A DNA stretch of 27,148 nt, taken from contig USCI01000028.1 of the NCBI GenBank assembly GCA_900553255.1, forward strand, positions 1 through 27,148, given 5' to 3'. Positions 14,643-21,370 of the stretch are shown here, piece after piece; within the stretch, counting starts at the first letter, position 1, and each line of letters opens with the position of its first letter. The notes beneath the pieces were generated by a model, which was not told where the DNA came from, searched no databases, and saw only the letters and a list, made by a program, of their open reading frames with translations. Position numbers and translations under genes: made by a program. The DNA comes from an uncultured Oscillospiraceae bacterium (GTDB taxonomy: Bacteria; Bacillota; Clostridia; Oscillospirales; Acutalibacteraceae).

Positions 14643-16103
14643 TTATTTCTCGATCCGGGCGTGATTTTCCAGGACATAACGATAGAATTTGACCGCCTTG
14701 GCTACCGCGTCCACATCCACGTTCTCGTCCCGCGCATGGACACTGGACATCTGCTGTCCGCTGATGACAAGCGGGGCAAACCGCACCGCGCACGGGCAGT
14801 GCGGGGCATAATGGCGCGCATCGGTCCCGCCGAGCATGATGTAGGGGGCCACCCCGGCGTCCGGGAAGCATTCATGTACACACGCTTCCACAAAACGGTA
14901 ATTCGGATTTTCCATATCCACCACCGGCGAGCAGTCATGCCCCTCCAGAAGTTCGACATCGATGTTGTATTTCTGAGCCTCGCGGCGGAGGATTTCCATC
15001 GATTCCGCCATCGGCTGATGGATCATAAAACGCAGGTTGGCGGTCACGCTTGCTTCCGCCGGGATAACGTTCGGAGAGGCGCTGCCCTGCATCATCGTGA
15101 AAGCGCAGGTGGTGGCGAGCATGGCCCCCGCCTGGCCGCTTACCTTCGGCAGGACGATTTTCAGCAATGGCTCAAACAGCCATAGGTTGCCGAACAGCAG
15201 GCGGAAGGGAAAGCTCATGTCCGCCGCCATCGAACGGAACATCCGCCGGACCGGCGGCGTGAATTTTTTCTTGAAGGGCGAATGCTTTTCCATGTGGTTG
15301 ACAAACGCGGCAAGCCGGGCAATGGGAGTGTTTTTCGGCGGAGTGCTGGAATGGCCGCCCTCAGCACGCGCGACAAAACGCACGTCCGCATAGCCTTTCT
15401 CCAAAATGCCCAGCATCGCGTAGTGGCCGGTCAGTCCCGGCATGGGCGCGTGAACAATCGCGCCGCCCTCGTCGAGCACGAGATCCAGTTTTACGCCCTG
15501 CTCTTGTAGGTGCTTGGCGGTCTTCGGTGCGCCGTCCCCCATGATTTCCTCGTTGCAGGAGCTGGCGACATATACGTCGCAGGAGGGGGTAAAACCCTCG
15601 CGCAGCAGTTCCTCCACCGCTTCGAGGATCGCACACAGCGAGCCTTTGGTATCCATCGTGCCGCGGCCCCAGATGCGCCCTTCCGCTATTTGGCCGGAGA
15701 AGGGCGGGTATTTCCATTCGCCGGTGGCCTCGACGACGTCCTGATGAGACATCAGCAGCACGGCATGGTCGTGGGACTGTCCCGGCCAGCGGTACAGCAG
15801 CGAACCGTCAATTTCGGTTTTTTCCAGCTTTTCATGGATCAGCGGGAACAGTTGTGCCAGAACGGCGTGGAAGTCGTCAAATTTCGACAGGTCGGTTGCG
15901 CCGCGCAGACTGATGGTTTCGCACTGGATCATCCGCGAAAGGTCGCTGACATATTTGTCCCGCTCCGCTTCGGTAAAGGTGATCGCCGGTTTGGCGGCGG
16001 AACGGGTGCTGCGGCCGATTGTCAGGGTGTGAATTACGGCGATGAGCAGCAGGAGGATCACCAGCCCCAGCAGGCCGAGCAGAAGGTATAGCAACCACAT
16101 CAT
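14643..16103 (-). CDS. Membrane-anchored M20-family metallopeptidase
   Basis: Zinc-dependent amino- or carboxypeptidase/deacylase, 486 residues. An N-terminal membrane helix (MWLLYLLLGLLGLVILLLLI) anchors it. The catalytic domain carries metal ligands and catalytic acids in M20 order: LLMSHQDVVE (His120, Asp122), GRGTMDTKGS (Asp151), SCNEEIMG (Glu185-Glu186), LDEGGAI, the GGHSS dimerisation-domain motif and a late GGTDARHY with the last ligand. The length and N-terminal helix resemble PM20D1/carboxypeptidase S-like members that act on N-acyl amino acids or dipeptides. Its ATG overlaps the upstream stop codon by 4 bp. Two permease-like genes in the same operon suggest that it processes something transported by them. 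Confidence 0.9.
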   Translation of the reverse strand: MMWLLYLLLGLLGLVILLLLIAVIHTLTIGRSTRSAAKPAITFTEAERDKYVSDLSRMIQCETISLRGATDLSKFDDFHAVLAQLFPLIHEKLEKTEIDGSLLYRWPGQSHDHAVLLMSHQDVVEATGEWKYPPFSGQIAEGRIWGRGTMDTKGSLCAILEAVEELLREGFTPSCDVYVASSCNEEIMGDGAPKTAKHLQEQGVKLDLVLDEGGAIVHAPMPGLTGHYAMLGILEKGYADVRFVARAEGGHSSTPPKNTPIARLAAFVNHMEKHSPFKKKFTPPVRRMFRSMAADMSFPFRLLFGNLWLFEPLLKIVLPKVSGQAGAMLATTCAFTMMQGSASPNVIPAEASVTANLRFMIHQPMAESMEILRREAQKYNIDVELLEGHDCSPVVDMENPNYRFVEACVHECFPDAGVAPYIMLGGTDARHYAPHCPCAVRFAPLVISGQQMSSVHARDENVDVDAVAKAVKFYRYVLENHARIEK

Positions 16104-16672
16104 GTTCCATTACTCCTTTTTTCTTTAAGGGCGGCTTTTTCCAGCCCCAGTTTTTGCGCAACAGCCTGCACGCCGGCGACGTAGTCCCCGTCGACCGAAT
16201 AATAGGGCAGGCCATACCGTATGCACTGGGCAAGATGATAAAGGTTATCCGCAATCAGGGATTCCGGCGTAAGCTGGGAATCCTCCAGACGCGCCTCGAT
16301 GGCGCACGCGTGATCCCGGATCGCGTCAAAATGGCCGCGGATGTAGTCTTCGGTCATAACCAGGCAGCAGTAGCGGATTTCCGCAAGATACGCGGCGGAA
16401 AAATCCGCCTGCCAGGTAAAGGGGATATAGCAGCCCTCCAACAGCAGGTGCTGGCGGTTCTCGATTGCGGTTTTGATGATTTCCCGCAATATTGGCCACA
16501 GATAGCCGGTCAGCTGGTCATCATCCTCCGGCGTGAGCGGCGTTTGTCCGCTGCGGATCAGGCCCATTTTCAGATGGTCGATGGAAAGGTAGGGGATCGC
16601 GTGCCGTTCGAGCAGCTTCTGCGCCAGCAGCGTTTTGCCGGTATGTGAGCCGCCGGCAAGCAAAAAGATCAT
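16100..16672 (-). CDS. P-loop kinase-like protein
   Basis: A 190-residue cytosolic NTPase of the AAA_33/zeta-like or 2-phosphoglycerate-kinase-like group. Walker A is GGSHTGKT (residues 7-14) at the very start; YLSIDHLKMGLIRSG contains the substrate-side Asp typical of small-molecule kinases, and HLLLEGCYIP is the second conserved strand with a Glu. It probably phosphorylates a small molecule, but which one is unknown. It overlaps the M20 peptidase start by 4 bp and follows the permease partner gene by 34 bp. A zeta-toxin role is unlikely since no antitoxin is adjacent. Confidence 0.75.
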   Translation of the reverse strand: MIFLLAGGSHTGKTLLAQKLLERHAIPYLSIDHLKMGLIRSGQTPLTPEDDDQLTGYLWPILREIIKTAIENRQHLLLEGCYIPFTWQADFSAAYLAEIRYCCLVMTEDYIRGHFDAIRDHACAIEARLEDSQLTPESLIADNLYHLAQCIRYGLPYYSVDGDYVAGVQAVAQKLGLEKAALKEKRSNGT

Positions 16673-16706
16673 GGGCGTTATCCTCCCTTTGTGCGGATCA
16701 GGCAGC

Positions 16707-17381
16707 TTACAACATGTTTTTCTTATACAGCAAACGGGCGAAGGCGATCGAAATCAGCGCCGCCACCGGTACGAGGATGGCCACCTGACTGGCAGCAGCC
16801 GGTACGAGGACGCACAGCGCCACCATCGCAATAAAGGGTGCGATAGCGACCTTGGGGGCCTTGGAGAAATATTTGAAGCCCAGTGCGCCGAACAGCGCGG
16901 GAACCACGTTGTCGAATGCAGGCTGCAGCACCGGCGCGTTGAGTATCGGCGTCAAAGGGGCGAGCAGCAGTACCCCGATCGCCAGTACGGCGCAGGTGGT
17001 CAGGGCGGAAGCCGCTACCGAAAGGGTGGAGACGATTTCGTTTTCCTTGGTACCGTACTCGGTTCCGGCCATGTCGCGGGCATTCATGCAGCAGGGGATT
17101 TTCAGGTTGGAGAGATTGCCGGTCACGAACGCGAGGTAGGTGGCTCCGGTGCCGAGCATCGGCGCATAGGTCGCCACCTCCACAAGGCTGGATGGCAGAT
17201 AGATCAGGCAGATGCCGCCGGTACCGATGAGCAGGCCGGCCAGGTTCGGGCCGGTGCCAAAATAGATACCGATAAACAGCGGCACGCAGAGCATCAGCAG
17301 CAGTGCGCCGGCGGTCCATAACCGGCCGGAAACGTGCATGCGGTCCTCAAAGGACAGTTCCTTCTTTTCCCGTGTTTTCAT
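16707..17381 (-). CDS. Multi-spanning membrane protein, partner of the DUF5058 protein
   Basis: I do not recognise a named family. The 224-residue protein has about six membrane helices (about 22-45, 48-70, 76-95, 122-148, 165-185, 190-215) and a soluble loop with PCCMNARDMAGTEYGTKENE. Glycine-rich segments (GTGPNLAGLLIGTGGI) and small residues in the helices suggest a transporter. It follows the DUF5058 gene by only 16 bp, and the pair probably forms a two-subunit permease, as for other split carriers. The substrate may be related to the M20 peptidase encoded downstream. Confidence 0.7.
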   Translation of the reverse strand: MKTREKKELSFEDRMHVSGRLWTAGALLLMLCVPLFIGIYFGTGPNLAGLLIGTGGICLIYLPSSLVEVATYAPMLGTGATYLAFVTGNLSNLKIPCCMNARDMAGTEYGTKENEIVSTLSVAASALTTCAVLAIGVLLLAPLTPILNAPVLQPAFDNVVPALFGALGFKYFSKAPKVAIAPFIAMVALCVLVPAAASQVAILVPVAALISIAFARLLYKKNML

Positions 17382-17397
17382 CTTAGCCCTCCTCCTT

Positions 17398-18141
17398 TCA
17401 GGCGCCGGCGATGCCGCCGGTGATATAGGCGTAGCCGATGGCCGACGCCATGCCGATGATCATGCTCAGCGACAGCGAAAAGCTGTCCAGCCACTTGAAA
17501 TGCTCGCGGCGGGCCAGCAGACTGAACAGCCACATGAATACCGCGGAAACCGCGATGACCACCAGGCTGGTGAAGTCGCCCGTGGTGACGCCGGCAAATC
17601 CGGCGCCGATGAAAGCGCACACCATGCCGACAAACATCGCATTGAACATGATGCCGCCCCACCGGTTATCCTTCTGGGATACGCCGGACATCTTTTTCTG
17701 ATACCGCTTGAGGCCGATGATGCAGAACACACCGCCCCAAATGATGCCGACCGTCATTACGAAGGCGATGGTGACGAAGGATTCGCCGGTCATGGCCGAG
17801 GCCGCCAGCTCCTGCATACCGGTTGCTTTAGCGGCCATATCCGCCGCCATTACCTCGTAATGGAGCGCGCCGATGACCGAGAGCCGCAGCCAGGGCAGCG
17901 GGATACCCAGCGAGCCGGCCAGCGTGATGACGCCGATGAGGATGCCGATCGACGGCACCACCGAAAAGACGATGCTCGAGGTCAGCACCTTATTCAGCTT
18001 TTTCTTGTCCATGCCGATGCGCACCCCTTCCCGGTACGCCTTGAACAGAAATACTGCCGCCATGAGCATCACAAAGGCGATAACCACACCGGCAATCAGA
18101 TACATGACACCGCTGTTGGCTTTCGTGAGAAAATCTGTCAT
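17398..18141 (-). CDS. DUF5058-family membrane protein
   Basis: A 247-residue protein with about seven membrane helices. It matches the pattern I know for DUF5058: an N-terminal helix (VMYLIAGVVIAFVMLMAAVF) followed by FKAYREGVRIGM, then SIVFSVVPSIGILIGVITLA and the GIPLPWLRLSVIGALHYE signature. Function is not established; the family looks like a transporter subunit and often lies next to a second membrane protein and a hydrolase, as here. Its ATG overlaps the stop codon of the 65-residue upstream gene by 4 bp, indicating translational coupling. Confidence 0.82.
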   Translation of the reverse strand: MTDFLTKANSGVMYLIAGVVIAFVMLMAAVFLFKAYREGVRIGMDKKKLNKVLTSSIVFSVVPSIGILIGVITLAGSLGIPLPWLRLSVIGALHYEVMAADMAAKATGMQELAASAMTGESFVTIAFVMTVGIIWGGVFCIIGLKRYQKKMSGVSQKDNRWGGIMFNAMFVGMVCAFIGAGFAGVTTGDFTSLVVIAVSAVFMWLFSLLARREHFKWLDSFSLSLSMIIGMASAIGYAYITGGIAGA

Positions 18142-18335
18142 GTCCGTCCAGCCTCCTTATCTTCGTGTCCTGCTTTGAAACGGATCGCCGTTGCGGCGAA
18201 ATCCTCCCAGATGAGTCTCTTTTTCTGCGCTTCGTCGCACAGCAGGTACAGCCACATGGCGCGGTGTTCCGGCTGTTCGCGGATGGCCTGCAATACGCCG
18301 TTTTTGTGCCTGGGTTCATTGGTAATGCAGCTCAT
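18138..18335 (-). CDS. 65-residue ATC-hydrolase-like N-terminal fragment, operon leader gene
   Basis: ATG at 18335 has an excellent AGGAGG site 7 nt upstream. The peptide contains EHRAMWLYLLCDEAQKKRLI and WEDFAATAIRF, which resembles the N-terminal helix pair of the L-2-amino-thiazoline-4-carboxylic acid hydrolase family (EHRATWMYLL-DEA-KKG...WEDFARKAI). Full-length members are about three times longer, so this is either a truncated gene or a free-standing short version. It is the first gene of the operon and its stop overlaps the DUF5058 start (ATGA). Function therefore doubtful; it may now serve as a leader for coupled translation. Confidence 0.6.
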   Translation of the reverse strand: MSCITNEPRHKNGVLQAIREQPEHRAMWLYLLCDEAQKKRLIWEDFAATAIRFKAGHEDKEAGRT

Positions 18336-18367
18336 GCCGTCCTCCTCCTTCGGGTTTCCCCCTTTAT

Positions 18368-18413
18368 TTGTGAACTTTGTCACAAGTATACCATACTCCC
18401 GATGATTGCACAA
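18368..18413 (-). promoter_or_regulatory. Operon promoter with CRP/FNR-type palindrome at the start site
   Basis: Minus-strand TTGTGC (18408-18413), 17-bp spacer, TATACT (18385-18390). Directly downstream is a perfect palindrome TTGTGA-N6-TCACAA (18368-18385), which contains the TGTGA-N6-TCACA consensus of CRP/FNR-family regulators. It is centred near 18376, at the expected transcription start, so binding should repress. Confidence 0.65.
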
Positions 18414-18452
18414 CGGCCGAATGCACCAAATTCCGCCAGTCCGGCGGATAGC

Positions 18453-18481
18453 TTGCAATCCGCCGGGGAAACTGATAAAAT
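18453..18481 (+). promoter_or_regulatory. Promoter of the cardiolipin synthase gene
   Basis: TTGCAA (18453-18458), 17-bp spacer, TAAAAT (18476-18481), divergent to the operon promoter 40 bp to the left. Confidence 0.6.
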
Positions 18482-18530
18482 GGATTTCAGTGACGTAAAT
18501 CGACATTTCCGGACAGGGGAGGGCAGGTAT

Positions 18531-20078
18531 ATGCGCAACTTTTTGAAAATGCTGTTCAGCCGTATGGTCGTGGTGGCACTGGCGCTTGCCCTACAGGTGG
18601 CAGCACTGATCCTGATGCTGGTCATTTTTGAGGATTATGTGGTCTTCTTCTATGCCTTCTGCCTGCTGATCAGTCTTTTGGCTGTCCTGAAAATCGTCAA
18701 CGACCGCAGCAATCCCGGATACAAGATCGCCTGGCTGATTCCCATTCTGCTGTTTCCCATTTTCGGCGGGGTTTTCTATCTGCTTTTCGGCGGAAACCGG
18801 CTCGGCCGCCGTACCCGCCGCAAAATGCAGAAGGTCAATGAAAAAATGAAAAACGCACTGCCGCCGGATCCGCTGATGCTGCAGCAGCTCAAGGCGGAAA
18901 ACCCGCGTGCGGCACATCAGGCACACTATATCCAGAACAAGGCCTTTTGCCCGCCCTGCCGCCATACCTTTACCGAATATCTTCCGTCGGGTGAGCAGAA
19001 ATTCGAGCGTCTGAAGGAAGAACTGGTTAAGGCCAAACGGTATATTTTCCTGGAATATTTTATCATCCAGGAAGGCATCATGTGGGATACGGTGCTGGAG
19101 ATCCTCAAGGAGAAGGTTAAGCAGGGGGTGGATGTCCGGGTCATTTATGACGATGTCGGTTCGCTGACCACCCTGCCTTATCATTATGAGCGCAAGCTGG
19201 AGGCGGCCGGGATTGCCTGCTGTGTTTTCAACCCGTTTGTGCCGGTGCTTTCCGCCCGGCTGAACAACCGTGACCACCGCAAAATCCTTGTTATTGACGG
19301 CTATATCGGGTTTACCGGCGGCATCAATCTGGCGGACGAATATATCAACGCTTATCCCAAGCACGGCCACTGGAAGGACTCCGCCATCCTGCTCAAAGGG
19401 GATGCGGTATGGAATCTGACGGTGATGTTTTTGTCGCTGTGGGAATATATCCGCGGCGTGGACGAAGACTATGACCGTTACCGTCCGCTGCCGGAAGAGC
19501 TGGCGGCGGTACGGGTGCCGAACGAGCAGGGCGGGTATGTGCAGCCGTTTGCCGACAGTCCGCTGGACAACGAGGCGGTGGGCGAAAGCGTCTATCTCAA
19601 CATGATCAATCAGGCCATGGATTATGTCTATATCACCACACCGTATCTGATCCTCGACAACGAAATGATCACGGCGTTGGGAACAGCGGCAAAATCCGGG
19701 GTGGATGTGCGGATCATTACGCCGCATATTGCCGACAAGTGGTTCGTCCATGCGGTGACGCGGGCGAATTACGAGGCGCTGGTGGAGGACGGGGTGCGTA
19801 TTTATGAGTACACGCCCGGCTTCATCCACGCGAAAACCTTTGCTTCGGACGATGAACTCGGTGTGGTCGGCACCATCAATCTGGATTACCGGAGCCTGTA
19901 TCTGCATTTTGAATGCGGGACCTGGCTGTACCGCACGCCAAGCGTTTTGGCGGTCAAGGAGGATTTCCTCAAGACGCTGGAGGTCTGCCAGGAAATCACC
20001 TATGAGGACTGCCGGAAGGTCAGCAAGCTGCGGCTGTTCGGCCGCGCGGTACTGCGGGTTTTCGCCCCGCTGATGTAG
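18531..20078 (+). CDS. cls: Cardiolipin synthase
   Basis: Membrane enzyme that joins two phosphatidylglycerol molecules into cardiolipin. The 515-residue chain starts with two membrane helices (about 11-33 and 36-54) and a further hydrophobic segment (about 68-86), the usual PLDc_N part. Two phospholipase-D HKD motifs follow: HRKILVIDG at 249 and HAKTFASDD at 433, each with downstream GG/GT-x-N residues (GGINLADEY, GTINLDYRS). Length is normal. The ATG at 18531 has a GGGAGGGCAGG-type site upstream and gives the usual N-terminus; the much longer upstream frame crosses the promoter. The tRNA-Lys promoter begins 48 bp after the stop codon. No clear terminator is visible between them. Confidence 0.95.
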   Translation: MRNFLKMLFSRMVVVALALALQVAALILMLVIFEDYVVFFYAFCLLISLLAVLKIVNDRSNPGYKIAWLIPILLFPIFGGVFYLLFGGNRLGRRTRRKMQKVNEKMKNALPPDPLMLQQLKAENPRAAHQAHYIQNKAFCPPCRHTFTEYLPSGEQKFERLKEELVKAKRYIFLEYFIIQEGIMWDTVLEILKEKVKQGVDVRVIYDDVGSLTTLPYHYERKLEAAGIACCVFNPFVPVLSARLNNRDHRKILVIDGYIGFTGGINLADEYINAYPKHGHWKDSAILLKGDAVWNLTVMFLSLWEYIRGVDEDYDRYRPLPEELAAVRVPNEQGGYVQPFADSPLDNEAVGESVYLNMINQAMDYVYITTPYLILDNEMITALGTAAKSGVDVRIITPHIADKWFVHAVTRANYEALVEDGVRIYEYTPGFIHAKTFASDDELGVVGTINLDYRSLYLHFECGTWLYRTPSVLAVKEDFLKTLEVCQEITYEDCRKVSKLRLFGRAVLRVFAPLM

Positions 20079-20125
20079 TGCCGCGCAAACCGGAACGGTT
20101 GACGGAAAAAATGGAAAATTTCCTA

Positions 20126-20154
20126 TTGACAAGCCGCGGGAGATAGTGTATGAT
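20126..20154 (+). promoter_or_regulatory. Promoter of the tRNA/5S cluster
   Basis: Consensus TTGACA (20126-20131), 17-bp spacer, TATGAT (20149-20154), 35 bp upstream of tRNA-Lys. Its strength fits a stable-RNA promoter. Confidence 0.8.
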
Positions 20155-20188
20155 ACTAGGGCAGTCAGCAATTGGCTGTCCATGAAAT

Positions 20189-20264
20189 GCGCCATTAGCT
20201 CAGTTGGTAGAGCACCTGACTCTTAATCAGGGTGTCCCGGGTTCGAGTCCCTGATGGCGCACCA
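20189..20264 (+). tRNA. tRNA-Lys (anticodon CTT)
   Basis: Complete 76-nt cloverleaf with encoded CCA. Acceptor arms GCGCCAT/ATGGCGC pair fully; D-arm GCTCAGTTGGTAGAGC; anticodon stem CCTGA/TCAGG around loop CTCTTAA, giving anticodon CTT for AAG codons. The T stem CCGGG/CCCTG has one C-U mismatch in its second pair, which is unusual. Confidence 0.95.
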
Positions 20265-20277
20265 CTCTATCAACCCT

Positions 20278-20323
20278 CCCGCTGCGGCGGGTTTATATGG
20301 GCAAAACCCCTAATCAGGGTTTT
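20278..20323 (+). terminator. Two small hairpins between tRNA-Lys and 5S
   Basis: cccgc/gcggg near 20278-20291 followed by T-rich DNA, and aaaaccc/gggtttt at 20303-20323. Either could stop or process the transcript; the 5S has no separate promoter that I can see, so processing is as likely as termination. Confidence 0.4.
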
Positions 20324-20328
20324 ATACA

Positions 20329-20444
<116 letters not shown>

Positions 20445-20450
20445 ACAACA

Positions 20451-20479
20451 GCAACACTTAGCCGAAAGCTAAGTGTTGC
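20451..20479 (+). terminator. Hairpin after 5S rRNA
   Basis: Perfect 12-bp stem 20451-20462/20468-20479 with a 5-nt loop, followed by only a mixed T-rich tail (TTCATATT). Likely a terminator or processing signal before tRNA-Asn. Confidence 0.6.
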
Positions 20480-20486
20480 TTCATAT

Positions 20487-20562
20487 TCCTCCTTAGCTCA
20501 GTCGGTAGAGCATGCGGCTGTTAACCGCAGGGTCGTTGGTTCGAGCCCAACAGGGGGAGCCA
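20487..20562 (+). tRNA. tRNA-Asn (anticodon GTT)
   Basis: Complete 76-nt cloverleaf with CCA: acceptor TCCTCCT/AGGGGGA, D-arm GCTCAGTCGGTAGAGC, anticodon stem GCGGC region with loop CTGTTAA (anticodon GTT), T arm GTTGG-TTCGAGC-CCAAC. Its last 31 nt occur again at 20728-20758. Confidence 0.95.
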
Positions 20563-20600
20563 ACAGAAGAAGGGCATCGTAAAGATGCCCTTCTTCTGTT
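20562..20600 (+). terminator. Terminator directly after tRNA-Asn
   Basis: Perfect 17-bp stem (20562-20578 with 20584-20600, loop 5) beginning at the last base of the CCA end, followed by TATTT. It is also the first part of the 165-bp repeat described below. Confidence 0.75.
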
Positions 20601-20727
20601 ATTTCCTGGTTAAGCTCGGCTTAAAAGAAGCGGCGGTTAACAGCCGCGCGGCGCGAAAAGGTTCAAGCCGCGTTGAGCGGCGCAGAACGTTTTCTATGGT
20701 CCGTGCTGTGCACGGGCCTTCGCAGAG
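20563..20727 (+). repeat. 165-bp dispersed repeat, copy A, bracketed by tRNA-Asn 3' ends
   Basis: Aligns over its length with 21886-22047. Both copies begin with a terminator-like hairpin, have a CGGTTA/CGGC-rich middle and share an identical 24-bp block (20675-20698 and 21994-22017) and the ending CGCAGAGG. Copy A lies exactly between tRNA-Asn and a second copy of its last 31 nt. No protein is credible in it. Confidence 0.65.
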
Positions 20728-20758
20728 GTCGTTGGTTCGAGCCCAACAGGGGGAGCCA
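20728..20758 (+). pseudogene. Duplicated 3' end of tRNA-Asn
   Basis: 31 nt identical to 20532-20562: the end of the variable loop, complete T arm, 3' acceptor strand, discriminator base and CCA. The 5' half of a tRNA is missing. The upstream bases (GCAGAG) also resemble the anticodon-stem end of the true gene. Typical of a duplicated integration-site end or of a repeat that carries a tRNA tail. Confidence 0.85.
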
Positions 20759-20759
20759 C

Positions 20760-20803
20760 AAAAAAGGCTGCATTTGTCTACCAAGACAAATGCAGCCTTT
20801 TTT
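20760..20803. terminator. Strong terminator after the tRNA fragment
   Basis: Perfect 20-bp stem 20760-20779/20784-20803, loop ACCA, six A/T on each side. It suggests that the original tRNA transcript ended here before copy A and its own hairpin intervened. Confidence 0.85.
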
Positions 20804-20810
20804 GAACTAA

Positions 20811-20885
20811 GTGTTCCGCTTTGCGGAACGTGAAGTATGCTTCGCAAGTGAAGCGCACTTCGTGCGTGAAGTGTGCCTTCGTCAC
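20811..20885. repeat. Array of about four short TTCG-hairpin units
   Basis: Units of about 18 bp begin with GTG(AAG) and carry a mini-hairpin with a TTC or TTCG loop: ttccgctttgcggaa, tgcttcgca, cgcacttcgtgcg, and a final gtg...cttcgtcac. The unit pattern is GTGAAG-N4-CTTCG-N3. They lie in the spacer before the four-helix-bundle gene. Confidence 0.5.
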
Positions 20886-20981
20886 GATATGCGGAGCACT
20901 TAACTTCGCGTTGTTTCGAAGAAATAATATTTCACTTGGCGCAGCCATGCTTCACTAAATGCTGCTTACTACAGACACTTA

Positions 20982-20990
20982 TGGTATAAT
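20982..20990 (+). promoter_or_regulatory. Extended -10 promoter of the four-helix-bundle gene
   Basis: TGGTATAAT at 20982-20990 is an extended -10 (TGnTATAAT); no strong -35 is found, as is common for such promoters. The ribosome site GGGGGGTG follows at 21001-21008. Confidence 0.55.
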
Positions 20991-21013
20991 AAGTAAAAAT
21001 GGGGGGTGCCGAT

Positions 21014-21370
21014 ATGTCCGAAAGTAAGTTAAGAACACAATCTATAGATTTTGCGGTATCCGTGGTTAACCTTGTTAAATCCCTAAAAGAAAAACGCGAA
21101 TCTATTATCTCCAACCAAATAGGCAGAAGCGGTACATCTATCGGTGCTAATATTCGTGAGGCACAATATGCTCACGGAAAAGCTGACTTTATCGCCAAGC
21201 TTCAAATTGCCCTCAAAGAAGCAAACGAAACCGGATATTGGCTGGAGCTGCTATTCAAAACAAATTACATATCTGAGGAAGAATATAAAACTCTCGATTC
21301 TGCTTGCACAAGCATCCGCGTTATGCTCATTGCCTCCATCAATACTGCGAAGGAGAACCGCAATGGATAG
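21014..21370 (+). CDS. Four-helix-bundle protein, S23/IVP-like family
   Basis: A 118-residue all-helical protein. The family pattern is visible: SIDFAVSVVNLVKSLKEKRE, then NQIGRSGTSIGANIREAQYA, then KLQIALKEANETGYWLELL, then YISEEEYKTL and a last helix. These pentameric bundles are encoded in 23S rRNA insertions in some bacteria and more often as free genes near repeats; their function is not settled. ATG at 21014 is used because GGGGGGTG lies 5 nt upstream; an in-frame ATG at 20999 would precede that site. Lower GC than its neighbours, so probably acquired. It overlaps the following Nudix start by 8 bp. Confidence 0.88.
   Translation: MSESKLRTQSIDFAVSVVNLVKSLKEKRESIISNQIGRSGTSIGANIREAQYAHGKADFIAKLQIALKEANETGYWLELLFKTNYISEEEYKTLDSACTSIRVMLIASINTAKENRNG

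Noticed and set aside
18531..20195. Long minus-strand frame opposite cardiolipin synthase
   Set aside because: Antisense shadow; the plus frame has both HKD motifs and the normal length.
20585..20847. 82-residue frames on both strands across the tRNA-Asn duplicate
   Set aside because: They translate the repeat, the tRNA T arm and a terminator stem; this is a common source of false hypothetical proteins.
20811..20885. CRISPR array
   Set aside because: Units are only about 18 bp, contiguous without spacers, and no cas gene is present.
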